Assembly: GCF_034347405.1 (NCBI RefSeq)
Contig: NZ_CP133778.1
Location: 868,001 to 932,000, forward strand
Length of the DNA stretch: 64,000 nt
Reading direction: 5' to 3'
From: Pseudomonas sp. CCC3.1
GTDB lineage: Bacteria; Pseudomonadota; Gammaproteobacteria; Pseudomonadales; Pseudomonadaceae
Shown piece by piece: positions 25,138 to 34,352 of this stretch. Both the position numbers and the translations under genes were made by a program. The notes under the pieces are model-generated. The model was not told where the DNA came from. It searched no databases and was given only the letters and a program-made list of their open reading frames with translations. Within the stretch, counting starts at the first letter, position 1. Each line of letters starts with the position of its first letter.

Positions 25138-28100
25138 GCGGCACATGCCGGCTCAGCAACGCTCTCAACACCGCAGGTTTGACCGGTTTTGGCAGGTATT
25201 CCAAGCCTGCCGCGTGCACTTGCGCAATCATTTCCGGGCGCCCGTCAGCGCTGATCACCACGCCCGGCACGGGCTCACCCAGTTGCGCACGCAGCCAGCC
25301 CATCAGGTCGGTGCCTGTCTCGCCATCGTCCAGGTGGTAGTCCACCAGCACCAGTTGCGGGCGCACGCCATCGTTGAGCAAGGCAGCACACTCATCACGG
25401 TTTCTGGCTGTCCAGACGCGGCAACCCCAGCGCGTCAGCAAGCTGTGCATGCCAATCAAAATGCTGTCTTCGTTGTCTACGCACAGCACTTGGGCGCCGG
25501 TGACGGATTGGCCTTTGTGTTCAGTCGCGATGCTTTTCGGTTCGCTTTGAGCAGACGCCAGCGGCACGCTGACACTGAATACGCTGCCTTTACCTTGCCA
25601 TGAGCGCACTTTAAGCGTGTGCCCCAACACTCGGCACAGGCCGTCTGCGATCGCCAGACCCAGGCCCAGGCCTTTTTCGGCGCGGGTCTGATGGCTGTCC
25701 AGGCGTTTGAATTCTTCAAAAATAACCTGCAGCTTGTCTTGCGGGATGCCGGGGCCGCGGTCCCACACCTCCAGACACAACTGATCGCCACGGCGACGTA
25801 CGCCCAGCAATATCGGGCCTTTGGCGTAGCGAAACGCGTTGGTCAGGAAGTTTTGCAAAATACGTCGCAGCAATTTGATGTCGCTGTTGACCCGCAAACG
25901 GCTGCCGCGAACCCTGAACTTGAGGCCCTGTTCCTGCGCTTGGGCGGTAAATTCATTGCCTAAGGTGTTGAACAGATCATTGATCGCAAAAGGCTTGATG
26001 TCAGGTGTGAATTTGCCATTTTCCAAGCGGGAAATATCCAGCAAGTCGCTGATCAAGTCTTCGGCCGAGCGCAGCGAACTGTCCAGATGCTGCACCAGTG
26101 TTTGCGCTTCGGGGCTCAAGTCTTCTTGATGCGACAGGGCGGCCGAGAACAGCCGCGCTGCGTTCATGGGCTGCATCAGGTCATGGCTGACGGCAGCCAG
26201 AAAGCGGGTTTTCGATTGGTTGGCGGCTTCGGCTGTGCCTTTGGCTTCGATCAGTGCCTGATTGAGTTGCGACAGCTCGCGGGTCCGTTCGGCTACCCGC
26301 TGTTCAAGGCCTTCGTTGGCTTCGGTGAGTGCCTGCTCGGCTTCTCGGAACGCAGTAATGTCAGTAAAACTCATGACGAACCCGCCGCCCGGCATGGGGT
26401 TGCCGATCAGTTCAATCACCCGGCCATTGGGAAACAAGCGCTCAGAGGTGTGCGCCCGGCCTTGGCGCATCCAGTGCAGGCGACGTGCCACGTGCACTTC
26501 GGCTTCACCGGGGCCGCACAGGCCACGTTCGGCGTTGTGACGAATAATGTCGGCAATCGGCCGACCGACACTGATCAAGCCTTCCGGGTAGTTGAACAGT
26601 TCCAGATAGCGGCGGTTCCAGGCCACGAGCCGCAGTGATTGATCGACCACACTGATGCCTTGGGTGATGTTTTCAATTGCGCCTTGCAGCAATGCGCGGT
26701 TGAACTGCAAGACTTCTGACGCTTCATCCGCAATGCGGACTACGTCTTCAAGTTGCATTTCTCTGCCTTCAATGGCCGCTTTAACCACTGCGCGGGTTGA
26801 TGACGCGCCGAGTACCCCGGCCAGCAGCCGCTCTGTGTGGGCGATCCATTCGCCGTCGGCGTTTTGATTGGGATTGAAGCCTTTACCCTGTCGATAGGCA
26901 AAACGGATAAAGCTCTGGCGGGCACGTTCTTCACCGACAAAGCGCGCTGCCAGGGTCAGCAGGTCGTTGATTTGTACCGAGAGCATCGAGCGACCGCTGG
27001 GGTGGCTGCTGATTTCCTGGCCGATAAAACGGCCTGCCTGCCAATGCTCCGAGACGCGGGTACGCGACAGCACCGAAACCCAGGCAAACAGGGTGAAGTT
27101 ACCCGCTAGGGACAGCACGACGCCTTGGGTCAGCGGGGTGATGGGCAGGCCCAGCGGGTTGCTGTGCAGCCACGCGAGCCCTGGAAAGTGCCCCAGGTGC
27201 CAGCCCATGCTATGGGCGATCAGCGGCAGCACCAAGGTGTAGAACCAAATGAATGTACCCGCCGCGAGCCCCGCGAAAACACCGCGACGGTTGGCTTGTT
27301 TCCAGTACAGCGCGCCGATCATGGCGGGTGCCAGTTGAGTCACGGCTGCGAAGGAAATTTGTCCGATTGTGGCGAGGCTGGCGGTTGAACCCAGCAGGCG
27401 GTAGCTGACATAGGCCAGCAGCAGAATGACCACAATCGAGACGCGGCGCACCGACAGCATCCAGTGACGGAACACTTCAAACGGGCGCTCGGCGTTCTTG
27501 TGTCGCAACAACCACGGCAGCAGCATGTCGTTAGACACCATGGTTGAAAGCGCCACGCTGGCCACAATCACCATGCCGGTGGCGGCCGAGGCGCCGCCGA
27601 TAAAGGCCAGCACGGCCAGCGCCGGGTGCGCTTGCGCCAGTGGCAAGCTGATAACGAACGAATCGGGCAGCACTGAACTTGGCAGCATCATTTGCCCTGC
27701 CAGGGCAATCGGCACCACGAACAGCGCCGCCAGAATCAGGTAGGCCGGGAACACCCATTTGGCCAGTCGCAGGTCTTGCGGCTCGATGTTTTCAACCACG
27801 GTCACGTGGAATTGCCGGGGCAGACAGATGATTGCCATCATGGCGACGCCGGTTTGCACCACCATGGATGGCCAGTTGATGGTTTCTTTCCAGTATTCCT
27901 CAAGCCGCGGCGCCAGCATGGCCTGGCTAAAGAGGTCATCGAAGCCGTCATAGAGGCCGTAGGTCACAAACGCGCCGACAGCGAGAAACGCGAATAGCTT
28001 GACCAGCGATTCAAAGGCAATCGCCAGCACCATGCCCCGGTGGTGCTCGGTGGAATCGAGGTTGCGTGTGCCAAACACAATGGTGAACAGCGCCAGAACC

Positions 28101-28600
28101 AGTGAAACCAACAGCGCGGTGTCTTGGGCGCGGGTGCCCGTGGTGTCGGCTCCGGCGCCGATCAGCAGGTTCACCCCGAGCACGATGCCTTTGAGTTGCA
28201 GGGCGATATAAGGCAAGACCCCGACCAGGCAGATCAGTGCCACAACAATTGCCAGGGACTGTGATTTGCCATAGCGCGCAGCAATAAAGTCGGCAATCGA
28301 GGTGATGTTTTCCTGTTTACTGATCATCACCATCTTTTGCAGCACCCAGGGTGCGCAGACCAACAGCAACACTGGCCCCAGATAAATGGGCAAGAACGAC
28401 CAGAGTTGTTCGGCGGCCTGACCGACGGCGCCGAAGAATGTCCAACTGGTGCAATACACCGCCAGGGACAGGCTGTAGACCCACGCGCGAACCCGCGGCG
28501 GCAGCGGTTTGCTGCGCCGGTCACCATAAAAGGCAATGGCAAACATAATGGCCATGTAGGCCAGGGCGACGGCGGCGATCAGCCCGCTGGACAGCGACAT
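25133..28600 (-). CDS. SSS-type hybrid sensor histidine kinase (MxtR-like)
   Basis: An 1155-residue hybrid kinase. Residues 1 to about 480 form a sodium:solute symporter (SSS) domain with about 13 helices; then a PAS domain (about 640-770), a coiled coil, HisKA with phospho-acceptor His806 (AAVSHDLMQPMNA), a HATPase (VWDRGPGIP, GLGLGLAIADGL) and a C-terminal receiver with Asp1087 (LVLVDYHLDDG). CbrA shares the SSS-kinase plan but lacks the receiver. MxtR-type kinases have this full plan and act with ErdR on acetate metabolism. The start at 28600 has an AGGAG ribosome site. Confidence 0.9.
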   Translation of the reverse strand: MSLSSGLIAAVALAYMAIMFAIAFYGDRRSKPLPPRVRAWVYSLSLAVYCTSWTFFGAVGQAAEQLWSFLPIYLGPVLLLVCAPWVLQKMVMISKQENITSIADFIAARYGKSQSLAIVVALICLVGVLPYIALQLKGIVLGVNLLIGAGADTTGTRAQDTALLVSLVLALFTIVFGTRNLDSTEHHRGMVLAIAFESLVKLFAFLAVGAFVTYGLYDGFDDLFSQAMLAPRLEEYWKETINWPSMVVQTGVAMMAIICLPRQFHVTVVENIEPQDLRLAKWVFPAYLILAALFVVPIALAGQMMLPSSVLPDSFVISLPLAQAHPALAVLAFIGGASAATGMVIVASVALSTMVSNDMLLPWLLRHKNAERPFEVFRHWMLSVRRVSIVVILLLAYVSYRLLGSTASLATIGQISFAAVTQLAPAMIGALYWKQANRRGVFAGLAAGTFIWFYTLVLPLIAHSMGWHLGHFPGLAWLHSNPLGLPITPLTQGVVLSLAGNFTLFAWVSVLSRTRVSEHWQAGRFIGQEISSHPSGRSMLSVQINDLLTLAARFVGEERARQSFIRFAYRQGKGFNPNQNADGEWIAHTERLLAGVLGASSTRAVVKAAIEGREMQLEDVVRIADEASEVLQFNRALLQGAIENITQGISVVDQSLRLVAWNRRYLELFNYPEGLISVGRPIADIIRHNAERGLCGPGEAEVHVARRLHWMRQGRAHTSERLFPNGRVIELIGNPMPGGGFVMSFTDITAFREAEQALTEANEGLEQRVAERTRELSQLNQALIEAKGTAEAANQSKTRFLAAVSHDLMQPMNAARLFSAALSHQEDLSPEAQTLVQHLDSSLRSAEDLISDLLDISRLENGKFTPDIKPFAINDLFNTLGNEFTAQAQEQGLKFRVRGSRLRVNSDIKLLRRILQNFLTNAFRYAKGPILLGVRRRGDQLCLEVWDRGPGIPQDKLQVIFEEFKRLDSHQTRAEKGLGLGLAIADGLCRVLGHTLKVRSWQGKGSVFSVSVPLASAQSEPKSIATEHKGQSVTGAQVLCVDNEDSILIGMHSLLTRWGCRVWTARNRDECAALLNDGVRPQLVLVDYHLDDGETGTDLMGWLRAQLGEPVPGVVISADGRPEMIAQVHAAGLEYLPKPVKPAVLRALLSRHVPL

Positions 28601-28721
28601 GAAGACTCCTGAGCGTAAAAAGACCCGCGCAATCCAGCTGCGGGAGCCTAGTCTCGCATGATGTTTGAGCCGCGGCACGTCGACGATGGTCTGAGCGCGG
28701 CCAAGCGTCGCAGGCGCTCAG

Positions 28722-29267
28722 TCAGGGGCGAAGGGCCAGGTCGATTTGCTCGTTCAGTTGCTCAAGGGTCAACGGCGTTTCGGCAAACAAAATTCGGAAA
28801 ACCACTGGGGCAACAATCACGTTCAGCAGGCGATCAATGCTGGGCAAGGTGTCAACGCTGGCGCGGTGGCGATCCAGAATGATCTGTAATTGAGCCCCGA
28901 GAATCTGCACGCAGGTGCCTTTTACCGGGCTGCATTGCACGTCACGCATCATGTTGCGCCCAGGTTCGGAGTTCATTTCGTCCAGATACTGTTCGGACCA
29001 GGCCTGAATGTCCCCGCGCAGACTGCCAGTGGCAAGCGGTTCGGCATCAGGGCGCATGCGCGCCAGCGCCACGTCGGCCAGCAGCGCGCCCAAATCTCCC
29101 CAGCGCCGATAAATAGTCGACGGGGTCACGCCTGCAAGCGTTGCCACCATGGGCACGGTCACGGTCGAGCGCTCATGCTCCTTGAGCAATTGGCGCACCG
29201 CCGAGTGAATGGATTCCTGCACGCGGGCGCTTCGCCCGCCGGTGCGTACTTCTTTAGGTTGGTTCAT
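28722..29267 (-). CDS. TetR family transcriptional regulator
   Basis: A 181-residue repressor. The N-terminal helix-turn-helix is seen in VTVPMVATLAGVTPSTIYRRWGD (about residues 38-60); the C-terminal half is the ligand-binding and dimer part. It is divergent from an MFS exporter gene 91 bases away, the usual layout for a TetR-type repressor and its target. A 9-bp inverted repeat lies between them. Confidence 0.9.
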   Translation of the reverse strand: MNQPKEVRTGGRSARVQESIHSAVRQLLKEHERSTVTVPMVATLAGVTPSTIYRRWGDLGALLADVALARMRPDAEPLATGSLRGDIQAWSEQYLDEMNSEPGRNMMRDVQCSPVKGTCVQILGAQLQIILDRHRASVDTLPSIDRLLNVIVAPVVFRILFAETPLTLEQLNEQIDLALRP

Positions 29268-29290
29268 GGCGAAAGACCTTAACACAAAGA

Positions 29291-29335
29291 ATTTGCTTTA
29301 AGCCGACGGTAGTCGCACACTCCGCAAAAGCAAAT
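29291..29335. promoter_or_regulatory. Probable TetR operator between the divergent genes
   Basis: ATTTGCTTT (29291-29299) and AAAGCAAAT (29327-29335) are perfect inverted copies 27 bases apart, in the tetR/MFS gap. They could be two half-sites or flanking operators. Confidence 0.45.
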
Positions 29336-29357
29336 ATTTAGCTTTAGTGAGGGTGGC

Positions 29358-30554
29358 ATGTCCATTAGCATCGATGTTCCGGTTTCAAATCGCGCCAGCA
29401 TGGTGTTTCTTGGGCTGACTGCCGTGACGTTTTTGGCTGCTTCGTCTGCACCGACCCCGTTGTATCGTCTTTATCAAGAAAACATGCAGTTCTCAGCCGC
29501 CACCCTGACCTTGATTTTTGGGGTGTATGCCTTGAGTTTGCTGACGGCGCTGCTGACGGTGGGTTCATTGTCGGATTATTTGGGTCGCAGGCCGGTCATT
29601 TTCTGCGCGCTGATTCTAGACATGTTGGCGATGGGGTTGTTTCTCTGTGCGGACAGCGTGACCTGGCTGATCGCTGCCCGTTTGTTGCAAGGGTTTGCTA
29701 CGGGCATGGCGACCAGTGTGCTGGGCGCGGCGATGCTCGACAACGACCGCCAGCAAGGGCCGTTGATCAATAGTATTTCGCCGTTGGTGGGCATGGCGTG
29801 TGGGGCGCTGGGCACCAGTGTGCTGGTGGAATTCGCGCCGCAGCCATTGCATCTGGCGTATTGGGTTTTGCTCGGTGCGCTCGCGATTCAGGCCTTGTAT
29901 GTGTGGCGGCTGCCCGAAAGCATGAGCCCGCAGCCTGGCGCGCTGGCGTCATTGCGCCCCAGCTTGCACATTCCGCCTCAAGCACGCGCAGCCATGTGGT
30001 CGGTGTTGCCGGTCAATATTGCGGTATGGGCAATGGGCGGTTTTTATCTGGCGCTGGTGCCTTCACTGATCCGTGCGGCAACCGGCTCAACTTCTTACCT
30101 GGTCGGGGGCGGGGTGGTTGCTGTTCTGACCTTGAGCGGTGCGCTGGCTATTTTCAGCATGCGTAATCAATCCGCCGCACGTGTCCTGACGTTGGGGTCT
30201 AGCCTGCTGGTGGTGGGCGTCAGCACGATTATGTTGGCGGTGCACACCGCAAGCCTTGGGTTGTTCTTTTTCGGTTCGTTGTTGGCAGGCTGCGGTTTTG
30301 GCTCCGGCTTTTTAGGCAGCGTGCGCAGTGTGGTGCCTTTGGCGTTGCCGCATGAGCGCGCTGGCTTGATGTCTGCTTTTTATGTCCTCAGTTATTTGGC
30401 GTTCTGCCTGCCGGTGTTGTTGGTGGGCAGCCTGACGCGAATTTTTGGGCTGGTTGTCACTGCCGATGGTTTCAGTGTGGTGTTGATTGTGCTGGCGCTG
30501 GGGGCGTTGTTCGTCCTGTTATTGAGACGGATTGCCACGCCGAGCAAGGCTTGA
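29358..30554 (+). CDS. MFS transporter (drug exporter type)
   Basis: A 398-residue, 12-helix major facilitator. The motif GSLSDYLGRRPVIFCAL lies after helix 2, and RLLQGFATGMATSVLGAAMLDND is the helix 4-5 exporter segment. The ligand is unknown; control by the divergent TetR-type gene fits a toxic-compound exporter. The ATG at 29358 follows GTGAGGGTGGC. Confidence 0.88.
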   Translation: MSISIDVPVSNRASMVFLGLTAVTFLAASSAPTPLYRLYQENMQFSAATLTLIFGVYALSLLTALLTVGSLSDYLGRRPVIFCALILDMLAMGLFLCADSVTWLIAARLLQGFATGMATSVLGAAMLDNDRQQGPLINSISPLVGMACGALGTSVLVEFAPQPLHLAYWVLLGALAIQALYVWRLPESMSPQPGALASLRPSLHIPPQARAAMWSVLPVNIAVWAMGGFYLALVPSLIRAATGSTSYLVGGGVVAVLTLSGALAIFSMRNQSAARVLTLGSSLLVVGVSTIMLAVHTASLGLFFFGSLLAGCGFGSGFLGSVRSVVPLALPHERAGLMSAFYVLSYLAFCLPVLLVGSLTRIFGLVVTADGFSVVLIVLALGALFVLLLRRIATPSKA

Positions 30555-30677
30555 AGGGCTGAAGCTGTGGTCATATATATAGGTAAAACAGATAATACAT
30601 AGAGAAATTACCCGTTATATAGATATTCGATTCAGTTCTACTCTTGCATTACCTCATACGAGGAACAGGAGGAGCCC

Positions 30678-31829
30678 ATGACTTGCCCAAACACTGCCAA
30701 AGCCGGTTTACGGCCATTTAGCCACTTGCAGCACCCGCGTGAAGTGATTCGCCAGTTCACCCCGAACTGGTTTGCCGCGACCATGGGGACGGGGGTTTTG
30801 GCGCTGGCGCTGGCTCAGTTGCCGGTACAGATCCCCGGCATGCATGCGTTTGCCGAAGGGCTGTGGTTGTTCAATATCGGTTTGTTCATTCTGTTCGGCG
30901 TGCTCTATGGCGCACGCTGGGTGATGTATTTCGATGAGGCGCGGCGGATTTTCGGCCACTCCACCGTGTCGATGTTTTTCGGCACCATTCCCATGGGGCT
31001 GGCGACCATCATCAACGGTTTTCTGCTGTTCGGCGTTGCGCGCTGGGGCAGCGACATGGTGCAGGTTGCGCACGTGTTGTGGTGGCTGGATGTAGCCATG
31101 TCGCTGGCGTTCGGGGTGATGATTCCCTACATGATGTTCACCCGTCAGGAACACAGCATTGACCAGATGACCGCTGTTTGGCTGTTGCCTGTGGTGGCGG
31201 CCGAAGTGGCTGCGGCCAGCGGCGGATTGCTGGCGCCGCATCTGGCGGACCCGGTGGCGCAGTTCCATGTACTGATCACCAGCTATGTGTTGTGGGCGTT
31301 TTCGGTGCCGGTGGCGTTCAGCATTTTGACCATTCTGATGCTGCGCATGGCGCTGCATAAATTGCCTCACGAAAGCATGGCGGCGTCGAGTTGGCTGGCC
31401 TTGGGGCCGATTGGTACCGGTGCGCTGGGTTTGTTGCTGTTGGGCGCTGATTCGCCTGCGATCTTTGCTGCCAACGGGTTTGCCGGAATCGGTGACATCG
31501 CCCAAGGCTTTGGGCTGATTTCTGGCGTCGCGCTGTGGGGCTTTGGCCTGTGGTGGATTTTGATGGCGGTGCTGATCACCGTGCGTTATTTGCGTGCCGG
31601 TATCCCGTTCAACCTGGGGTGGTGGGGCTTCACCTTCCCGCTGGGTGTGTACTCGCTGGCCACCTTGCGTCTGGGGCACGTGTTGCACCTGAGCTTCTTC
31701 GATGTGGTCGGTTGCGTATTGGTGCTGATGCTGGCGCTGATGTGGCTGATTGTCGGCACACGCACGGTCAAAGGTGCCTGGCGCGGCGAGTTGTTTGTGT
31801 CGCCTTGCATCGCAGGCCTCAAGAAGTAA
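30678..31829 (+). CDS. TDT/SLAC1 (TehA-type) family transporter
   Basis: A 383-residue membrane protein of the tellurite-resistance/dicarboxylate transporter family with about ten helices. The first helix carries FTPNWFAATMGTGVLALAL, a family signature. A strong AGGAGGAG ribosome site precedes the ATG at 30678. Members transport C4-dicarboxylates or anions, or export sulfite; the substrate here is not decided. It stands alone, followed by an unusual palindrome. Confidence 0.85.
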   Translation: MTCPNTAKAGLRPFSHLQHPREVIRQFTPNWFAATMGTGVLALALAQLPVQIPGMHAFAEGLWLFNIGLFILFGVLYGARWVMYFDEARRIFGHSTVSMFFGTIPMGLATIINGFLLFGVARWGSDMVQVAHVLWWLDVAMSLAFGVMIPYMMFTRQEHSIDQMTAVWLLPVVAAEVAAASGGLLAPHLADPVAQFHVLITSYVLWAFSVPVAFSILTILMLRMALHKLPHESMAASSWLALGPIGTGALGLLLLGADSPAIFAANGFAGIGDIAQGFGLISGVALWGFGLWWILMAVLITVRYLRAGIPFNLGWWGFTFPLGVYSLATLRLGHVLHLSFFDVVGCVLVLMLALMWLIVGTRTVKGAWRGELFVSPCIAGLKK

Positions 31830-31837
31830 TCCATGTG

Positions 31838-31891
31838 CTCAGGTTCTGTACGAAAACGCCGAATATGACGTTATTCGTGACAGAACCTGAG
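31838..31891. repeat. 54-bp palindrome with MITE-like ends
   Basis: CTCAGGTTCTGT (31838-31849) and ACAGAACCTGAG (31880-31891) are perfect inverted copies; ACGAA/TTCGT extends the stem. The sequence TTCTGTACGAAA resembles the ends of the element at 7477-7617 (CTGTACGAAA). It could act as a terminator-like hairpin, though without a T-run, or be a minimal relic of that element family. Confidence 0.6.
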
Positions 31892-31963
31892 TAAGGTTGT
31901 GCCCTGAGTGTTAAAACCTCACTCCAATGAGAAAGCCTCCGGCGCAACGTGAGTACATGGAAG

Positions 31964-33838
31964 ATGAGTCACCCTTCGCAGTTCAGCTTGCTCGGGAAGC
32001 GCCGCTTCCTGCCGTTCTTCGTGACCCAGTCCTTGGGTGCGCTCAATGACAACCTGTTCAAACAATCGCTGATTCTCGCCATCCTTTATAAGCTGAGCAT
32101 CGAAGGGGACCGTGGGATTTGGGTCAACCTCTGCGCGCTGCTCTTTATAGTGCCGTTCTTTTTATTCTCGGCACTGGCTGGGCAATTTGGTGAAAAGTAC
32201 CCCAAGGACCAACTGATACGCCTGATCAAGTTGGGCGAAATCGCGATCATGGTGGTCGGAGCCATTGGTTTTGCGTTCGATCATTTGGCATTGATGTTGG
32301 TCGCGCTGTTTGCCATGGGCACCCATTCGGCGTTGTTCGGGCCGGTGAAGTATTCGATTTTGCCGCAGACCCTGCATGAAGATGAGCTGGTGGGCGGCAA
32401 CGGCCTGGTGGAAATGGGCACCTTTCTGTCGATTCTGGCAGGCACCATTGGCGCCGGAATCATGCTCTCGTCGAGCAATTACACGGTCATTGTGTCGGTG
32501 GTGATCATTTCGGTCGCCGTGCTCGGTTATCTGTCCAGTCGTGCCATTCCACGAGCACCGGCTGATACGCCGGATTTGCGCCTTAACTGGAACATTTTCA
32601 GCGAGTCCTGGGCTACGTTGCGCATGGGCTTGAATCAGACGCCTGCGGTGTCGCGATCTGTCGTCGGCAACTCCTGGTTCTGGTTTGTCGGTGCGATTTA
32701 TCTCACGCAAATCCCGGCCTACGCCAAAGAGTGGCTGTACGGCGATGAAACCGTGGTCACGCTGATTCTTACGGTCTTTTCGGTCGGTATTGCCTTGGGC
32801 TCGATGCTGTGTGAAAAACTCTCGGGGCGTAAAGTCGAAATCGGTCTGGTGCCGTTTGGCTCGTTCGGCCTGACGGTGTTTGGTCTGCTGCTGTGGTGGC
32901 ACTCGGGGCATATGCCACAAAACATCCAGGCCAATGACTGGCTCGGTGTGCTGGGTTTCAGCCAGGCGTGGTGGGTGCTGTTTGATATTCTCGGGCTCGG
33001 CGTGTTCGGTGGTTTCTATATTGTGCCGCTGTATGCGCTGATTCAGTCGCGTACCGCTGAAAACGAACGCGCCCGGGTGATTGCAGCCAACAACATCCTC
33101 AATGCGTTGTTTATGGTGGTGTCGGCCATCGTCACCATCCTGCTGCTGAGTGTGGCCAAGCTGACGATTCCCGAGTTGTTTCTGGTGGTGTCGTTGCTGA
33201 ACATCGCGGTTAACACCTACATCTTCAAAATCGTTCCCGAATTCAGCATGCGCTTCATGATTTGGCTGCTCAGCCATTCCATGTACCGCGTGCAGCACAA
33301 AAACCTGGAAGCGATTCCGGATGAAGGCGCGGCCTTGTTGGCGTGCAACCACGTGTCGTTTGTCGATGCGCTCTTGATAGGCGGCGCAGTACGTCGGCCG
33401 ATTCGCTTTGTGATGTATTACAAAATCTACAACCTGCCGGTGCTCAACTTTATCTTCCGCACCGCCGGTACGATTCCGATTGCTGGACGTGCTGAAGATG
33501 AAGTGATTTATGAGCGGGCATTCAAGAAGATTGCCGAGTACCTGAACGATGGCGAACTGGTGTGCATCTTTCCCGAGGGCAAGCTGACCAGCGATGGCCA
33601 GATCAGTGAGTTCAAGGCGGGGATGACGCGCATTCTGGAGCAGACGCCGGTGCCGGTGATTCCGATGGCGTTGCAAGGCTTGTGGGGCAGTTTCTTCAGC
33701 CGTGACCCGAACAAGGGTGTGTTTCATCGACTGTGGTCACGGGTAACGCTGGTGGCCGGAGCGCCGATAGCGGCCAGCGAAGCCACGCAAAAGCGGCTGC
33801 GTGAGCGGGTGATCGAATTGCGTGGCGATGTGCTCTGA
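31964..33838 (+). CDS. Fused lysophospholipid transporter LplT / acyltransferase PlsC
   Basis: A 624-residue fusion. Residues 1 to about 400 are an MFS flippase like LplT (FVTQSLGALNDNLFKQS at the start); about 430-620 is a PlsC-type acyltransferase with the NHVSFVDALL motif (H-x4-D) and FPEGKLTSDG. Together they would import lysophospholipids and re-acylate them at the inner membrane. The ligase domain of E. coli Aas is absent. The start is uncertain: ATG 31964 is chosen, GTG 31949 is possible. Confidence 0.88.
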   Translation: MSHPSQFSLLGKRRFLPFFVTQSLGALNDNLFKQSLILAILYKLSIEGDRGIWVNLCALLFIVPFFLFSALAGQFGEKYPKDQLIRLIKLGEIAIMVVGAIGFAFDHLALMLVALFAMGTHSALFGPVKYSILPQTLHEDELVGGNGLVEMGTFLSILAGTIGAGIMLSSSNYTVIVSVVIISVAVLGYLSSRAIPRAPADTPDLRLNWNIFSESWATLRMGLNQTPAVSRSVVGNSWFWFVGAIYLTQIPAYAKEWLYGDETVVTLILTVFSVGIALGSMLCEKLSGRKVEIGLVPFGSFGLTVFGLLLWWHSGHMPQNIQANDWLGVLGFSQAWWVLFDILGLGVFGGFYIVPLYALIQSRTAENERARVIAANNILNALFMVVSAIVTILLLSVAKLTIPELFLVVSLLNIAVNTYIFKIVPEFSMRFMIWLLSHSMYRVQHKNLEAIPDEGAALLACNHVSFVDALLIGGAVRRPIRFVMYYKIYNLPVLNFIFRTAGTIPIAGRAEDEVIYERAFKKIAEYLNDGELVCIFPEGKLTSDGQISEFKAGMTRILEQTPVPVIPMALQGLWGSFFSRDPNKGVFHRLWSRVTLVAGAPIAASEATQKRLRERVIELRGDVL

Positions 33839-33848
33839 CTTGATGACT

Positions 33849-33906
33849 GGAGCGAGCTTGCCTCGCGATCTTTTGATCTTTTGATCTTTTAAAGATCGCG
33901 AGGCAA
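33849..33906. repeat. REP palindrome, type A, right arm truncated
   Basis: GGAGCGAGCTTGCCTCGCGATC and GATCGCGAGGCAA pair, but the outer CTCGCTCCTACA arm is missing. An extra TTTTGATC unit is present in the loop. It lies between convergent genes. Confidence 0.85.
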
Positions 33907-33919
33907 CAGTTTTGCGTGG

Positions 33920-34234
33920 TTAGGCGCTCATCTTCAGGCCGACCAGGCCAGCAATAATCAGTGCCACGCTGGCCAGTCGGAACAGTGCCATGGACTCACC
34001 AAACAGAATGATTCCGGCGATCACCGTGCCGACTGCGCCAACGCCTGTCCAGATCGCGTAGGCGGTGCCCAGCGGAAGTTCTTTCATCGCCAGGCCGAGC
34101 AGGCCAAGGCTGATGGCCATGGCGGCAATCGTCAGCGCCGTTGGCAGGGGTCGGCTGAAACCGTCGGTGTACTTCAGGCCGACGGCCCAGCCAACTTCGA
34201 ACAGACCGGCGAAAAACAGAATAATCCAGGACAT
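33920..34234 (-). CDS. sugE: SMR family guanidinium exporter (SugE/Gdx-type)
   Basis: A 104-residue small multidrug resistance protein with four helices. It starts MSWIILFFAGLFEVGWAVGLKYTDGF with the conserved Glu14 of SMR proteins; the helix 3 segment GTAYAIWTGVGAVGT is typical of the SugE/Gdx branch, which exports guanidinium. The guanidine-II riboswitch just upstream identifies the substrate. The ATG at 34234 follows a GGAGGC ribosome site. Confidence 0.93.
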   Translation of the reverse strand: MSWIILFFAGLFEVGWAVGLKYTDGFSRPLPTALTIAAMAISLGLLGLAMKELPLGTAYAIWTGVGAVGTVIAGIILFGESMALFRLASVALIIAGLVGLKMSA

Positions 34235-34253
34235 GCTTGCCTCCATCAATTGA

Positions 34254-34303
34254 TGGGGTCGTCCCCAGATTTATCACTCGATGAGTCGCGGGGTCGTCCC
34301 CGC
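34254..34303 (-). promoter_or_regulatory. Guanidine-II (mini-ykkC) riboswitch
   Basis: Read on the minus strand there are two stem-loops: GCGGGGACGACCCCGC (34303-34288) and TGGGGACGACCCCA (34267-34254). Both carry the ACGA loop on a GGGG/CCCC stem and are about 20 bases apart, the last ending about 20 bases before the sugE ATG. This is the defining two-hairpin form of mini-ykkC. Guanidine binding is expected to free the ribosome site and turn on the exporter. Confidence 0.93.
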
Positions 34304-34310
34304 AGTGCGC

Positions 34311-34316
34311 ATTATA
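34311..34316 (-). promoter_or_regulatory. -10 box of the sugE transcript
   Basis: A perfect TATAAT on the minus strand lies 8 bases before the first riboswitch hairpin, placing the transcript start at or next to the aptamer. A clear -35 box is not visible. Confidence 0.65.
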
Positions 34317-34352
34317 GTGCCCACGATTTTTCTGACGATCAACCCCGAATTT

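Noticed and set aside
32162..33727. 521-codon open frame on the minus strand
   Set aside because: It is antisense to the LplT-PlsC fusion; rich in His, Gln and Arg with no domain, as typical of shadow frames.
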